64,000 nt of DNA, taken from contig NZ_CP007139.1 in NCBI RefSeq assembly GCF_000724625.1, forward strand, positions 2,976,001 through 3,040,000, read 5' to 3'. The stretch is from Fimbriimonas ginsengisoli Gsoil 348. Its GTDB lineage: Bacteria; Armatimonadota; Fimbriimonadia; Fimbriimonadales; Fimbriimonadaceae. The translations under genes and the position numbers were made by a program. The notes under the pieces are model-generated. The model did not search any database. It was not told the origin of the DNA and saw only the letters and a program-made list of their open reading frames with translations. Shown here piece after piece: positions 53,362 to 60,606 of the stretch. Position 1 is the first letter of the stretch. Each line of letters starts with the position of its first letter.

Positions 53362-53684
53362 AAGTCACCATTTCGCCGGGCGCACGGGCTGAATTGAAGG
53401 CCATTTACGCCTATAACGCTGAGCATCGAAGTCCCGTCGAGGCAGACAGGTGGGAAGATTTCTTACTTGAGGGAATTGACCAACTCACAGTCAATCATCC
53501 TGACGGAAAGATAGTTCAAGGCTTTCCGGGCCTCCAAGAAGTCACCCTTCGGCGCAGTAACCGCGGCCACGGACACGTGGTCATTTACCGGGTCGATCTA
53601 GAAGCGCAGAACATCCGAATCCTACATATCTATCATACGCGACAAGATATTTCAGGCCGTCTTCGTAGGGAAGGCAACTGGTGA
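53337..53684 (+). CDS. Toxin of RelE/ParE superfamily
   Basis: 115 residues, RelE/ParE fold: TISPGARAELKAIYAYNAEHR at the N-terminus, VTLRRSNRGHGHVVIYRVD in the centre, and ILHIYHTRQDISGRL at the C-terminus, typical of ParE-like proteins that act on gyrase (RelE relatives cut mRNA). Start ATG at 53337 within the antitoxin gene; a few residues may be added or lost with other starts. Pairing with the preceding antitoxin supports the call. Confidence 0.82.
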   Translation: MASSKPPLKVTISPGARAELKAIYAYNAEHRSPVEADRWEDFLLEGIDQLTVNHPDGKIVQGFPGLQEVTLRRSNRGHGHVVIYRVDLEAQNIRILHIYHTRQDISGRLRREGNW

Positions 53685-53709
53685 CCAGGGTTCCAAAGGG
53701 CCTGGCGCT

Positions 53710-54198
53710 TTACAAGAGGAGTTGCAGCAACACCACGTCATACCAGCGGTCGAACTTCACGAAGACCTGAGGCAGGTGGCCGACTTCGGCGAAAGCGAAC
53801 TGTCGGTGCAGTCGTAAGCTTGCCTCGTTGTCGGTGGCGATCCGCGCGATGATGCTTCGAAACCCGGCATCTCGGCCGGCTTCGATGAGAGCTTCCAGTA
53901 ATCGATGCCCGACTCCCCGCCCTCTTGCGCTGGGAGCCACATAGACGGCATTCTCCGCCGTCGGACGGTATCCGGTGCGCCGTACCCATGGCGCCAGGGC
54001 CGCGTAACCCAGGCACTCGCCCATTTCCTCGCAAACCAGAATCGGGTAGCCGCCCTCGACCAAGCCGTCGTACCAGCTCAACCGCGCACTAAGGGAAACC
54101 GGATCGTAGTCCGCGGTGCCGATCGAATTCAGGATCGCCTCGTTGTAGATATCGAGGATCGCGGGAACATCATCCCGAGTCGCCGCGCGCAGGTGCAT
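53710..54198 (-). CDS. GNAT-family N-acetyltransferase (phosphinothricin acetyltransferase-like)
   Basis: 162 residues from the ATG at 54198; a longer frame to 54351 enters the divergent gene. GNAT motifs: HLRAATRDDVPAILDIYNEAI at the start, CLGYAALAPWVRR, the acetyl-CoA loop VAPSARGRGVGHRLLEALI and ATDNEASLRLHRQFAF. The pattern is that of the PAT/MnaT group, which acetylates amino-acid-like compounds such as methionine sulfoximine. Divergent from an O-methyltransferase with 27 bp between starts, so a shared short promoter region. Confidence 0.87.
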   Translation of the reverse strand: MHLRAATRDDVPAILDIYNEAILNSIGTADYDPVSLSARLSWYDGLVEGGYPILVCEEMGECLGYAALAPWVRRTGYRPTAENAVYVAPSARGRGVGHRLLEALIEAGRDAGFRSIIARIATDNEASLRLHRQFAFAEVGHLPQVFVKFDRWYDVVLLQLLL

Positions 54199-54225
54199 CG
54201 CCAGAAGTTTAGGACAAGATGAGAC

Positions 54226-54885
54226 ATGGCGCACAAGTCGTACTTGCCCGAGGCTCTCGAAGATTACGTTCTGGATACGTGGAACCGGGAACCGGACATT
54301 CTCCGCCGGCTTCGCGAAGAAACCGCGGCGTTGCCGAGCGCAGGATATCAAATCCCCCCGGACCAGGGTCAGTTGATGGCGCTGCTCGCCAAGCTCGTCG
54401 GGGCGGTCAATTGCCTGGAGGTCGGCGTCTACACGGGTTACTCCGCGCTCGTGGTGGCGCTCGCCCTACCGGACGAAGGACGTCTGGTCGCCTGCGACGT
54501 CAGCGAAGAGTACACGAGCGTGGCTCGCCGGTATTGGAAGGAAGCGAACGTCGACGGCAAGATCGAGCTCCATTTACGCCCTGCCATCGAGATGCTCGAT
54601 TGGCTCTTGGCCGAAGGTTACGCCGGCACGTTCGACTTCGCGTTTATCGACGCCGACAAGTCTAACTACGGAGCCTATTTCGAGCGGACGCTCGAACTTC
54701 TACGCCCGAACGGAGTCATCTTGATCGACAACGTCTTGTGGCACGGACGCCTCATCGACGACTCCGAGCAGGACCCGGACACGGTTGCCCTACGCGAGCT
54801 GAACGTGGCTCTAAAGAACGACGAGAGAATCGATCTGGCCCTAATCCCCATCGGCGACGGCGTCACCATCGCCCGTAAACGATAA
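54226..54885 (+). CDS. O-methyltransferase (caffeoyl-CoA OMT-like)
   Basis: 219 residues of the Methyltransf_3 family. SAM site VNCLEVGVYTGYSALVVALAL with acidic VACDVSEEYTS; the metal-binding and catalytic Asp/Asn appear in FAFIDADKSNYGAYFERT and ILIDNVLWHGR. N-terminal ETAALPSAGYQIPPDQGQLM is the typical dimer segment. Bacterial members methylate catechols and related phenols in the cytoplasm. Its stop TAA runs directly into the hairpin repeat copy 3. Confidence 0.9.
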   Translation: MAHKSYLPEALEDYVLDTWNREPDILRRLREETAALPSAGYQIPPDQGQLMALLAKLVGAVNCLEVGVYTGYSALVVALALPDEGRLVACDVSEEYTSVARRYWKEANVDGKIELHLRPAIEMLDWLLAEGYAGTFDFAFIDADKSNYGAYFERTLELLRPNGVILIDNVLWHGRLIDDSEQDPDTVALRELNVALKNDERIDLALIPIGDGVTIARKR

Positions 54886-54959
54886 CTCCGGAGCCCCCTC
54901 TCCCTCCTTCGGATGTATGTGCCGAACGAGGGAGAGGGGGTTGGGGGTGAGGGAGTCCG
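54886..54959 (+). repeat. Covarying hairpin repeat, copy 3
   Basis: C-rich arm CCCCCTCTCCCTCC, apical stem TTCGG, loop ATGTATGTG, stem CCGAA, one C-C mismatch, G-rich arm, tail GGGAGTCC. It begins right after the O-methyltransferase stop, where it can act as an mRNA 3'-end hairpin. The rest of the 276-bp gap holds short TGATG-type direct repeats near 54967-55010 and the MITE copy. Confidence 0.85.
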
Positions 54960-55036
54960 AGAGCGATGGCTGATGATTGATTTGTGATGTTTGATGGTTG
55001 ATGTTTGAAGCCCTCGCTCCCAATGCGCGAAGAAAA

Positions 55037-55170
55037 GGAGCGCGAGCTTTACGGTCATTGACAAATTAGCTTTATGTTTCCCTTGCCTGATTTCACCCGT
55101 AGCCCGGGGATAAATCCCCGGGCTACGGGTGTGGATTGTCAATCTATTTTATTGGTGGCCATTAGCTCGC
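55037..55170 (-). mobile_element. MITE-like element, reduced copy in opposite orientation
   Basis: Reads on the minus strand like 1127-1298, with an internal deletion: the central part is a perfect 17-bp palindrome (CACCCGTAGCCCGGGGA and complement, 55094-55131) around TAAA. The end at 55037 has GGAGCGCGAGCTT as in the full copy; the end at 55170 is shortened and merges with the 3' end of the DoxX gene. Confidence 0.75.
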
Positions 55171-55644
55171 TAATGCGATTGGAGCGGTAGAACCAGACGG
55201 CTTCCGCTCCCTCAACGCCCACCGATCCAGCGACAACGCGCCGCCACCGAAAACGAGCGAAACCAGGGTCAGCCCGAAGGTGAGGATGAAGAATTCCAGC
55301 CCCTCGCCCTTCTGATTCCCGAACCAGTTCATGAAGAATCCGTTCGGGAGGGCAACTTTGAACGCCGCAACCAGCATCGTCGAGAGGAGCCCAAACGCTG
55401 CGACGCGGGTTAACCCTCCGAAGATGAGGCCGAGCGAGCCAAGGAACTCGGCGGCGATCGCCATGAAGGCAAGCGGGGCCGGGATTCCCATCTTCTGCGT
55501 AAACAGCTCCATCGTGCCGGAGAAGCCCGCTCCGCCGAACCAGCCCAGAGCCTTCTGCGCTCCATGGGGAAACATCACGAGTCCCATCGAGACTCGAATC
55601 AACGTAAGCGCCCAGTCCGACCGGGTCGCTAAGAGGAGCTTCAT
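55162..55644 (-). CDS. DoxX-family membrane protein
   Basis: 160 residues, four hydrophobic segments (GLVMFPHGAQKALGWFGG; PLAFMAIAAEFLGSLGLIFGG; VAAFGLLSTMLVAA; FILTFGLTLVSLVFGGGAL), matching the DoxX/SURF4-like family. Related proteins occur with redox or quinone-linked partners. It starts in a 4-bp overlap (ATGA) with the NTF2-like gene, so they are translationally coupled. The last codons and stop come from the end of a MITE-like element, so the native C-terminus has probably changed. Confidence 0.87.
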   Translation of the reverse strand: MKLLLATRSDWALTLIRVSMGLVMFPHGAQKALGWFGGAGFSGTMELFTQKMGIPAPLAFMAIAAEFLGSLGLIFGGLTRVAAFGLLSTMLVAAFKVALPNGFFMNWFGNQKGEGLEFFILTFGLTLVSLVFGGGALSLDRWALRERKPSGSTAPIALAS

Positions 55645-56024
55645 ACGAGCGCCTCTTCCTTTACCGCCAGGCCGGCGGTGTCGTAGTAGAACCGCTCACT
55701 GACGATCTGTCCATTCTCCCAAACTTGGTAGGCGACCTGGTCCATGCGGAGACGAACTCCGTCGGTGTTCGTGAAATCGAGAAGCCAGCCGATCGCCGCC
55801 TGGTTACCCTCGACGATCGTAAATCTCGCATCTACCTCGTGCACTTCCTTCACGCTGGCAAGGAACTGCTTTTCACGCTCGCGGTTAGCGTCCTTTCCCA
55901 CCGAAGCCGGATAGCTGTTTTCCTGCATGCTGACGTTCTCCGCATAGAACCGCTCGAAGGCGTCCAGCAGGGCTCCTTGCTTCACCAGACCGATCAACTC
56001 TTCAACGTGACTTCGAACTGACAT
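55641..56024 (-). CDS. NTF2-like (SnoaL-type) protein
   Basis: 127 residues from the ATG at 56024, with AGGAGA upstream; a 24-residue extension to 56096 is rejected because it spans the operator. NTF2-like cone fold: ELIGLVKQGALLDAFERFYAENVSMQEN at the N-terminus, then DARFTIVEGNQAAIGWLLDF and QVWENGQIVSERFYYD. Such proteins bind or isomerise small hydrophobic molecules. First gene of an operon with doxX, divergent from marR-like regulator. Confidence 0.85.
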   Translation of the reverse strand: MSVRSHVEELIGLVKQGALLDAFERFYAENVSMQENSYPASVGKDANREREKQFLASVKEVHEVDARFTIVEGNQAAIGWLLDFTNTDGVRLRMDQVAYQVWENGQIVSERFYYDTAGLAVKEEALV

Positions 56025-56036
56025 CTCTTTTCTCCT

Positions 56037-56067
56037 AGTTGCGTGCTCATCAATTGAGCATGCAACT
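56037..56067. promoter_or_regulatory. Putative MarR operator
   Basis: Inverted repeat AGTTGCGTGCTCA / TGAGCATGCAACT with one mismatch and a 5-bp centre, in the divergent gap. On the minus strand TTGCGC, 17 bp and TAGAGT form a promoter for the NTF2-doxX operon just upstream of it, so a bound MarR protein would block transcription. Confidence 0.65.
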
Positions 56068-56118
56068 ACTCTACCACGAAGTAATTGCCTGCGCAACGGT
56101 TCGGGTAGAATTTTTTAC

Positions 56119-56598
56119 ATGGACGGCGAACTGACTTCAGCGCAGAAGGAAGCGTGGATTGCGTTCTTCGTGGCGCACGGAGCGCTCAGCAAGAAGATCG
56201 ATCGCGATATGGTCGAGGCGGGCGTGGTCCCGATGGACACTTACGACATTCTCTTGACCCTGGAGATGGCGCCCGAGAAGCGACTCCGGATGTCCGAGTT
56301 GGCCGATCGCGCCCTGCTAAGCCGTAGCGGAATCACTCGTCTCGTAGACCGATTGGAGCGGGACGGGCTCCTCGGCAGGCAGAGCTGTCCCTCGGACCGT
56401 CGCGCCTGTCACGCCGTGATTACCGAGAAGGGTTTAGCCGAGCGGGAACGGGCCTGGCCGGTCTACCGAAAGTCGATCGCCCAACACTTCGCCAGCCACC
56501 TCACCGAGGACGAGGCGCTGAAGGTAACGGAGGTTTTCTCGAGGATGCATGTCGGCTGCCCAGGAAAAACCAAACCCGAAGACACCTGCGGCGTATAG
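56119..56598 (+). CDS. MarR-family transcriptional regulator
   Basis: 159 residues, winged helix: ILLTLEMAPEKRLRMSELADRALLSRSGITRLVDRLERDGLLGRQ with the wing CPSDRRACHAVITEKG. Homodimeric repressors of this kind release DNA on binding small aromatic or oxidised ligands. Divergent from the NTF2-like/DoxX operon with a palindrome in between, so autoregulation and control of that operon are likely. Two or three Cys (around SCPSDRRACH and the C-terminal MHVGCPG and DTCGV) could allow redox sensing. Confidence 0.92.
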   Translation: MDGELTSAQKEAWIAFFVAHGALSKKIDRDMVEAGVVPMDTYDILLTLEMAPEKRLRMSELADRALLSRSGITRLVDRLERDGLLGRQSCPSDRRACHAVITEKGLAERERAWPVYRKSIAQHFASHLTEDEALKVTEVFSRMHVGCPGKTKPEDTCGV

Positions 56599-56610
56599 TC
56601 ATTGAAAGTC

Positions 56611-57033
56611 ATGCGCCGCCGCTTGATCCTCATCGTTTTGATATCCACCCTTTCGGCCGTTGGCTTGGCCCAACAGCCGGGAGGATCGGCGCTCGATACC
56701 GCCTCGAGTTGGCTCCGCACCCAGTGGCAGCGAGTTCAAAACGAAGGACGCCCAGCCGCGGAGAGGGTCGTCCGGCAGTTTCCCGAGCGGTTCAAAAATA
56801 TGCGGTCGCAGATCGCTCGAATCTCTAAGCTGGCGAGTGACTTCTCCGACGACCACCATCTCACCGAGAAGAAGGAATTGCTAGTGGAGCTATGGCGAGT
56901 GCGGGGAAGCGTCAATCTCCTCGCCCTCCTCTCTCCCGATATGTTGCACCAGCTAACGGGGATGGACACCAAGACCCTTACCACCCTCCAAAGCCAGCTC
57001 GATGGCATTCGGGCGAAGCTGTCGAAAGGGTAG
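56611..57033 (+). CDS. Exported hypothetical protein
   Basis: 140 residues from the ATG at 56611 (MRRRLILIVLI...), with a signal peptide ending near GLAQQ. The mature part is helical and charged (ASSWLRTQWQRVQNEGRPAAERVVRQF; TEKKELLVELWRVRGSVNLLALL). No recognised family. Sits 12 bp after marR but without shared function apparent, and just before the rpmH cluster. Confidence 0.6.
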   Translation: MRRRLILIVLISTLSAVGLAQQPGGSALDTASSWLRTQWQRVQNEGRPAAERVVRQFPERFKNMRSQIARISKLASDFSDDHHLTEKKELLVELWRVRGSVNLLALLSPDMLHQLTGMDTKTLTTLQSQLDGIRAKLSKG

Positions 57034-57091
57034 GCGGTGGCAGCGGGGTATACTCCCTCCTTCGTAACCCAAACGAGTCTGGGAGCCATCC

Positions 57092-57226
57092 ATGAAGCGC
57101 ACCTATCAGCCTAACAAGCGCCACCGCAGCACCACGCACGGATTCCGTGTTCGTATGCGCACGACCGACGGTCAGAACGTCCTGAAGCGCCGACGCGTGA
57201 AAGGGCGCCACAAGCTGTCCGCCTGA
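57092..57226 (+). CDS. rpmH: 50S ribosomal protein L34 (bL34)
   Basis: 44 residues, [18 protein letters not shown]..., complete and highly typical of bL34. GGGAG lies 7 bp upstream as ribosome-binding site. First gene of the conserved rpmH-rnpA-yidD-yidC-jag order found near the origin in many bacteria. Its TGA stop is part of CTGA, in which CTG probably starts rnpA. Confidence 0.97.
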   Translation: MKRTYQPNKRHRSTTHGFRVRMRTTDGQNVLKRRRVKGRHKLSA

Positions 57227-57564
57227 AACTAAAAGGTCCGACCAAGGCGCGGTTTGAGGAAATCTTCCGCGACGGGCGCCGCGCGAGCGGCGCTTTGGCC
57301 CGGATTTCGGCTCTCCCGGGCACTGGCCTTCTCGGTATCGCCACCTCGAAGAAGATTGGCGGACGCCCCGAGCGGAATCGGGCCAGGAGAAGGTTCCGAG
57401 AAGCAGTTCGGATCCAAGCCGATCTTGCGGAACCAAGACTCGATTTCATCCTCATCGTGGGCGCAAACGGAGCGGACGTTCCGTTTCAACGTATCCAAGA
57501 GGAGGTCCGGGATCTTTTCCGGCGAGCGGTCGAACGATGGGCAGACGAGTTGGAATCTTCTTAA
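57223..57564 (+). CDS. rnpA: Ribonuclease P protein component, probable CTG start
   Basis: Protein subunit of RNase P. The frame between rpmH and yidD contains the RnpA signature [16 protein letters not shown] near residue 55-70, preceded by a conserved-type N-terminal stretch [20 protein letters not shown] at 57295 would delete that stretch (leaving 89 residues), and no ATG, GTG or other TTG lies upstream in frame, although the frame stays open through rpmH. CTG at 57223 overlaps the rpmH stop as CTGA and gives 113 residues, the normal length. I therefore favour the CTG start with translational coupling. Confidence 0.82.
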   Translation: MKLKGPTKARFEEIFRDGRRASGALARISALPGTGLLGIATSKKIGGRPERNRARRRFREAVRIQADLAEPRLDFILIVGANGADVPFQRIQEEVRDLFRRAVERWADELESS

Positions 57565-57779
57565 TCCGTTGCTATCAGCGTGGATTTGCCTGGATGCCTC
57601 CGACTTGCCGATTTACGCCGAGTTGCAGCCAATACACCCTGGTTGCCGTAGAACGGTTCGGCCTAATAAAGGGATCATGGTTGGGATTGCGTCGGATCTG
57701 CCGATGCCATCCGTTTCACCCCGGAGGCCACGATCCGGTACCTGATATCGATTGTGGAATTGCCCAAACCCTGGAGTAA
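57537..57779 (+). CDS. yidD: Membrane protein insertion efficiency factor YidD
   Basis: 80 residues with the invariant Cys-rich centre [21 protein letters not shown] and [16 protein letters not shown] small membrane-associated protein that assists YidC. Overlaps rnpA by 28 bp, as in many genomes. Confidence 0.95.
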   Translation: MGRRVGIFLIRCYQRGFAWMPPTCRFTPSCSQYTLVAVERFGLIKGSWLGLRRICRCHPFHPGGHDPVPDIDCGIAQTLE

Positions 57780-57815
57780 GCAAGTCGGCAACCTGGTAAC
57801 CAAGCAGTTTTTCTA

Positions 57816-59258
57816 ATGTCAAAACCCGCCCCGCAGAAACCGAACTTCCTGAGCACCCTGCTGCTCATGACCGCGATTTTCTTCGCGATCCAGTTCTTCT
57901 TTAAGCCTCAGCAACAAGCCTCGCCCCAGCCGGTCGGCGACTTGTACGAGCTGATGCACAAGCAGAACGCCGGACGTCTCGACGTTTCGATCGCCAGCAC
58001 CCGCCATCAGTACGACAGCCAGATCGACGAAAACCTCAAGGCGAAGAAGATTACGCAGGCGGAGGCGGACGCCAAGAAGGTCGAGTCGGCGGTTTTGGTG
58101 GCGGATACCCAATACAAAGCGGGGGTCCACGCGAACGACACGAATCGAATGCGCTTGGCGTTTTCGACGCTTTCGACCTATGAGCGGCAATTCCTAGACA
58201 AGCCGATCTGGAACACCGAGTTCGCCGTCTCGGATTCGACCGATGGCGCAAAATTTGGATACGACAAGATCTCCGGCCAAGAGCTGTACGCCAAGGTTCG
58301 TGACACCATCGCGAACCGAAACCGGACCGAGCTGGTTTGGGGCGCGGTTCCCGGTTACAAGCTGATCGACGCTCTGGTAGGGCTCACCGGACGGGTACCG
58401 GGCTTCAGCTACGCTTTCGCCGCATTTCTGCTGGCGCTTCTCGTCCGTTCGATCGTCTTCCCGCTTTCGCAGAAGCAGATCATGTACGGGCGGCAGATGT
58501 CGCAGCTCACGCCGCTCGTCACCGAGATCAAGGCGCAGTACAAAGACGATCAGCTCACCCAGAACCAGAAGGTGATGGAGTTGTACAAGGAGTACGGGGT
58601 GAACCCGATGGCCGGGTGCGCGCCCGCGCTCCTGCAGATGCCCCTCTTCTTGATGGTTTACCAGTGCATGCTGCACTACCAATTCACGTTCGAGAAGGGA
58701 ACTTTCCTCTGGATCAACGCCGAAACGAGCAAAGCGACCCACGGATTCGTCGCCGCGAACCTCGGCCAGGGCGACACGATTCTGACGCTCATCTACGGCG
58801 TCACGATGCTCATTTCGACCTTGCTGACCCCGATCTCCGATCCGAGTCAGGTGAAGCAGCAGCGACTGATGGGCATCGGCATCACAGCGGTGTGGACCTT
58901 CATGATGCTCACCGGCGCGTTCCCGGTGGTCTCCGCCTTCGTCCTCTACTGGACGTTCACGAATATCCTTGCGACCGCCCAATCTCTCCGAGCCTATCGG
59001 CTGCCGTTGCCCCCACTGGTCAAGGTGAACACCATGGCGGGCGGCGCGATCCCCAAGAGCGGGGTCGGCGGAAAGTGGGCCGCCTGGTTCGAAGAAGCCC
59101 AGCGGCAAGCGAACGAGCAGCAGCGAGAAAAGCAGAATGGCTCCCCGAGCAGCAACGGTAACGGCAAGCCGAAAGACGGCAACGGCGTAACCTTCCTCGG
59201 CACGGGCGAGACCAAAACCGGCACCCCCGCCAAGCACAAACCGAAGAAGCGGAAATAA
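57816..59258 (+). CDS. yidC: Membrane protein insertase YidC
   Basis: 480 residues. An N-terminal membrane segment (about 12-30, LLLMTAIFFAIQFFF), a helical extracytoplasmic region (about 50-170) rather than the large beta domain of proteobacterial YidC, and the conserved 60 kDa IMP core: FLLALLVRSIVFPLSQKQI with the essential Arg, MELYKEYGVNPMAGCAPALLQMPLFL, and later membrane spans to about 400. The tail is polar and ends in basic TPAKHKPKKRK, likely ribosome-binding. Inserts membrane proteins with or without Sec. The stop is followed by hairpin repeat copy 4. Confidence 0.95.
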   Translation: MSKPAPQKPNFLSTLLLMTAIFFAIQFFFKPQQQASPQPVGDLYELMHKQNAGRLDVSIASTRHQYDSQIDENLKAKKITQAEADAKKVESAVLVADTQYKAGVHANDTNRMRLAFSTLSTYERQFLDKPIWNTEFAVSDSTDGAKFGYDKISGQELYAKVRDTIANRNRTELVWGAVPGYKLIDALVGLTGRVPGFSYAFAAFLLALLVRSIVFPLSQKQIMYGRQMSQLTPLVTEIKAQYKDDQLTQNQKVMELYKEYGVNPMAGCAPALLQMPLFLMVYQCMLHYQFTFEKGTFLWINAETSKATHGFVAANLGQGDTILTLIYGVTMLISTLLTPISDPSQVKQQRLMGIGITAVWTFMMLTGAFPVVSAFVLYWTFTNILATAQSLRAYRLPLPPLVKVNTMAGGAIPKSGVGGKWAAWFEEAQRQANEQQREKQNGSPSSNGNGKPKDGNGVTFLGTGETKTGTPAKHKPKKRK

Positions 59259-59260
59259 TC

Positions 59261-59334
59261 CCTCCGGAACCCCTTCTCCCTCCTCCAGATGTTTGTGCTG
59301 GACGAGGGAGAAGGGGTTGGGGATGAGGGAGTCC
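59261..59334 (+). repeat. Covarying hairpin repeat, copy 4
   Basis: Arm CCCCTTCTCCCTCC, apical stem TCCAG, loop ATGTTTGTG, stem CTGGA, G-rich arm GAGGGAGAAGGGG, tail GGGAGTCC. Besides the apical stem, an outer C-G pair in copies 2 and 3 is T-A here. Positioned between the convergent yidC and ankyrin genes. Confidence 0.85.
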
Positions 59335-59341
59335 CCCTCGT

Positions 59342-60394
59342 TTACCGGCGGAGGTTCGCCAGGAACGCGGCCGTTTGGTCGCGCCCCCGCTCCTTTGCCA
59401 CGTCCAATGCCGTCGCACCCTTCGCGTCGCGAAGAGTTGGGTCGGCGCCGGCCGCCAGCAGCAATTCCGCGCACTCGATGCATTGGTTACGCTGGCTGGC
59501 CATCATATGAAGCGGCGTGAACCCTTCAAATTCGCCCGGCATCAGGTTTCTCGAGTTCGGGTTCGCCCCCCGCTCCAAGAGTAACGCCACGCACGCCGGA
59601 GCATGCTCCGACGCCCAATGCAGTGGCTTGCCGCCGTACAGCCCAATCTCGTCGGCTTCGATTTGGGCTCCGTGATCCAAGAGGAACCGAACGATCTCGA
59701 CGTACCCGTTGTGGGCTGGCCAGTGCAGCACAGATTCACCGATGCAGCCTCGCCGGTACACCGCAAACGGGTCTCGCTCCACGTGCATTCGTACTCTATC
59801 CAGCATCCCCATTCGTGTCGCGAGCACCATGTCGATGCCGCAGCCGTAAGTCGGAGGATGCCCGTGGTCGCTAGCGGCGGAAGCCTGCATCAGATACTCG
59901 GCGACTTCCGTATGGCGGCCATCGACCGCGTCGGAGACCGGCGGATAACCGCTTTGATTCACGGCATAGATTTCGGCCCCGGCTTCCACCAGCTGCCTAA
60001 CCGTCGCCAGCTTCCCCAAGCCCGCAGCGCGATGGAGGGGGCTTACCCAACCGTACTCCCCTCGGCGCCACATACCGGCGACCTCGGGATGATCTTTGAT
60101 TAGTTGAACCGTACGACCCTCGTCCCCCGCCTCGAGCAGGTCGAAGAATTGATCGCGCAATGATTTGGTCTCTTTTGCCGGCTCCAACTCGGCCGCGAGA
60201 CGGGCCCAGCTCTCGTGGCCGTTTTCACGGGCGATCACGAGTTGGGCGTTCACAAGCGTAAAGCTTGGCGAGGAAGCGAAGTAGGGAACAACTCGGGCCA
60301 CCGCGGCGGGATCTCCCGCGCGAACCGCCCGCAATAGCTCTTTAGCCTGGATCCTAAGCTGCCTCAGGTCCGGCCGATTGACCGATTGACTCAT
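59342..60394 (-). CDS. Ankyrin-repeat protein
   Basis: 350 residues from the ATG at 60394, with GGAGG upstream. No signal peptide. After a helical N-terminal region (LRQLRIQAKELLRAVRAGDPAAVARVV) there are at least five ankyrin units: SPLHRAAGLGKLATVRQLVEAG, VSDAVDGRHTEVAEYLM, SVLHWPAHNGYVEIVRFLLDHGA, PLHWASEHAPACVALLLERGA and GFTPLHMMASQRNQCIECAEL. Protein-binding scaffold, partner unknown. It stands on the opposite strand between yidC and jag, which are normally adjacent. Confidence 0.88.
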   Translation of the reverse strand: MSQSVNRPDLRQLRIQAKELLRAVRAGDPAAVARVVPYFASSPSFTLVNAQLVIARENGHESWARLAAELEPAKETKSLRDQFFDLLEAGDEGRTVQLIKDHPEVAGMWRRGEYGWVSPLHRAAGLGKLATVRQLVEAGAEIYAVNQSGYPPVSDAVDGRHTEVAEYLMQASAASDHGHPPTYGCGIDMVLATRMGMLDRVRMHVERDPFAVYRRGCIGESVLHWPAHNGYVEIVRFLLDHGAQIEADEIGLYGGKPLHWASEHAPACVALLLERGANPNSRNLMPGEFEGFTPLHMMASQRNQCIECAELLLAAGADPTLRDAKGATALDVAKERGRDQTAAFLANLRR

Positions 60395-60606
60395 ATTGAA
60401 CCTCCGTGGACACTTAGCCTGCGACCCGCGCTCAGGCGCCATCAAAGGTTCCGATGTGGAGATTTACCGGAGGTGGACTCAGTCCTTTCCGCGGATCCGG
60501 AAGCGCCCTCGGAGCGCAATCCTAGTGTATCACTGTCGATTGAAAAGTGGGTCGCGCATAACGACCAAGACAATCGGGCGCTAAACCGAGTACATTGCAA
60601 GGATTG

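Noticed and set aside
58194-59483. Long minus-strand frame of 429 codons opposite yidC
   Set aside because: Antisense shadow of yidC; composition is Arg/Gly/Glu/His-rich and it spans the hairpin repeat and the end of the ankyrin gene.
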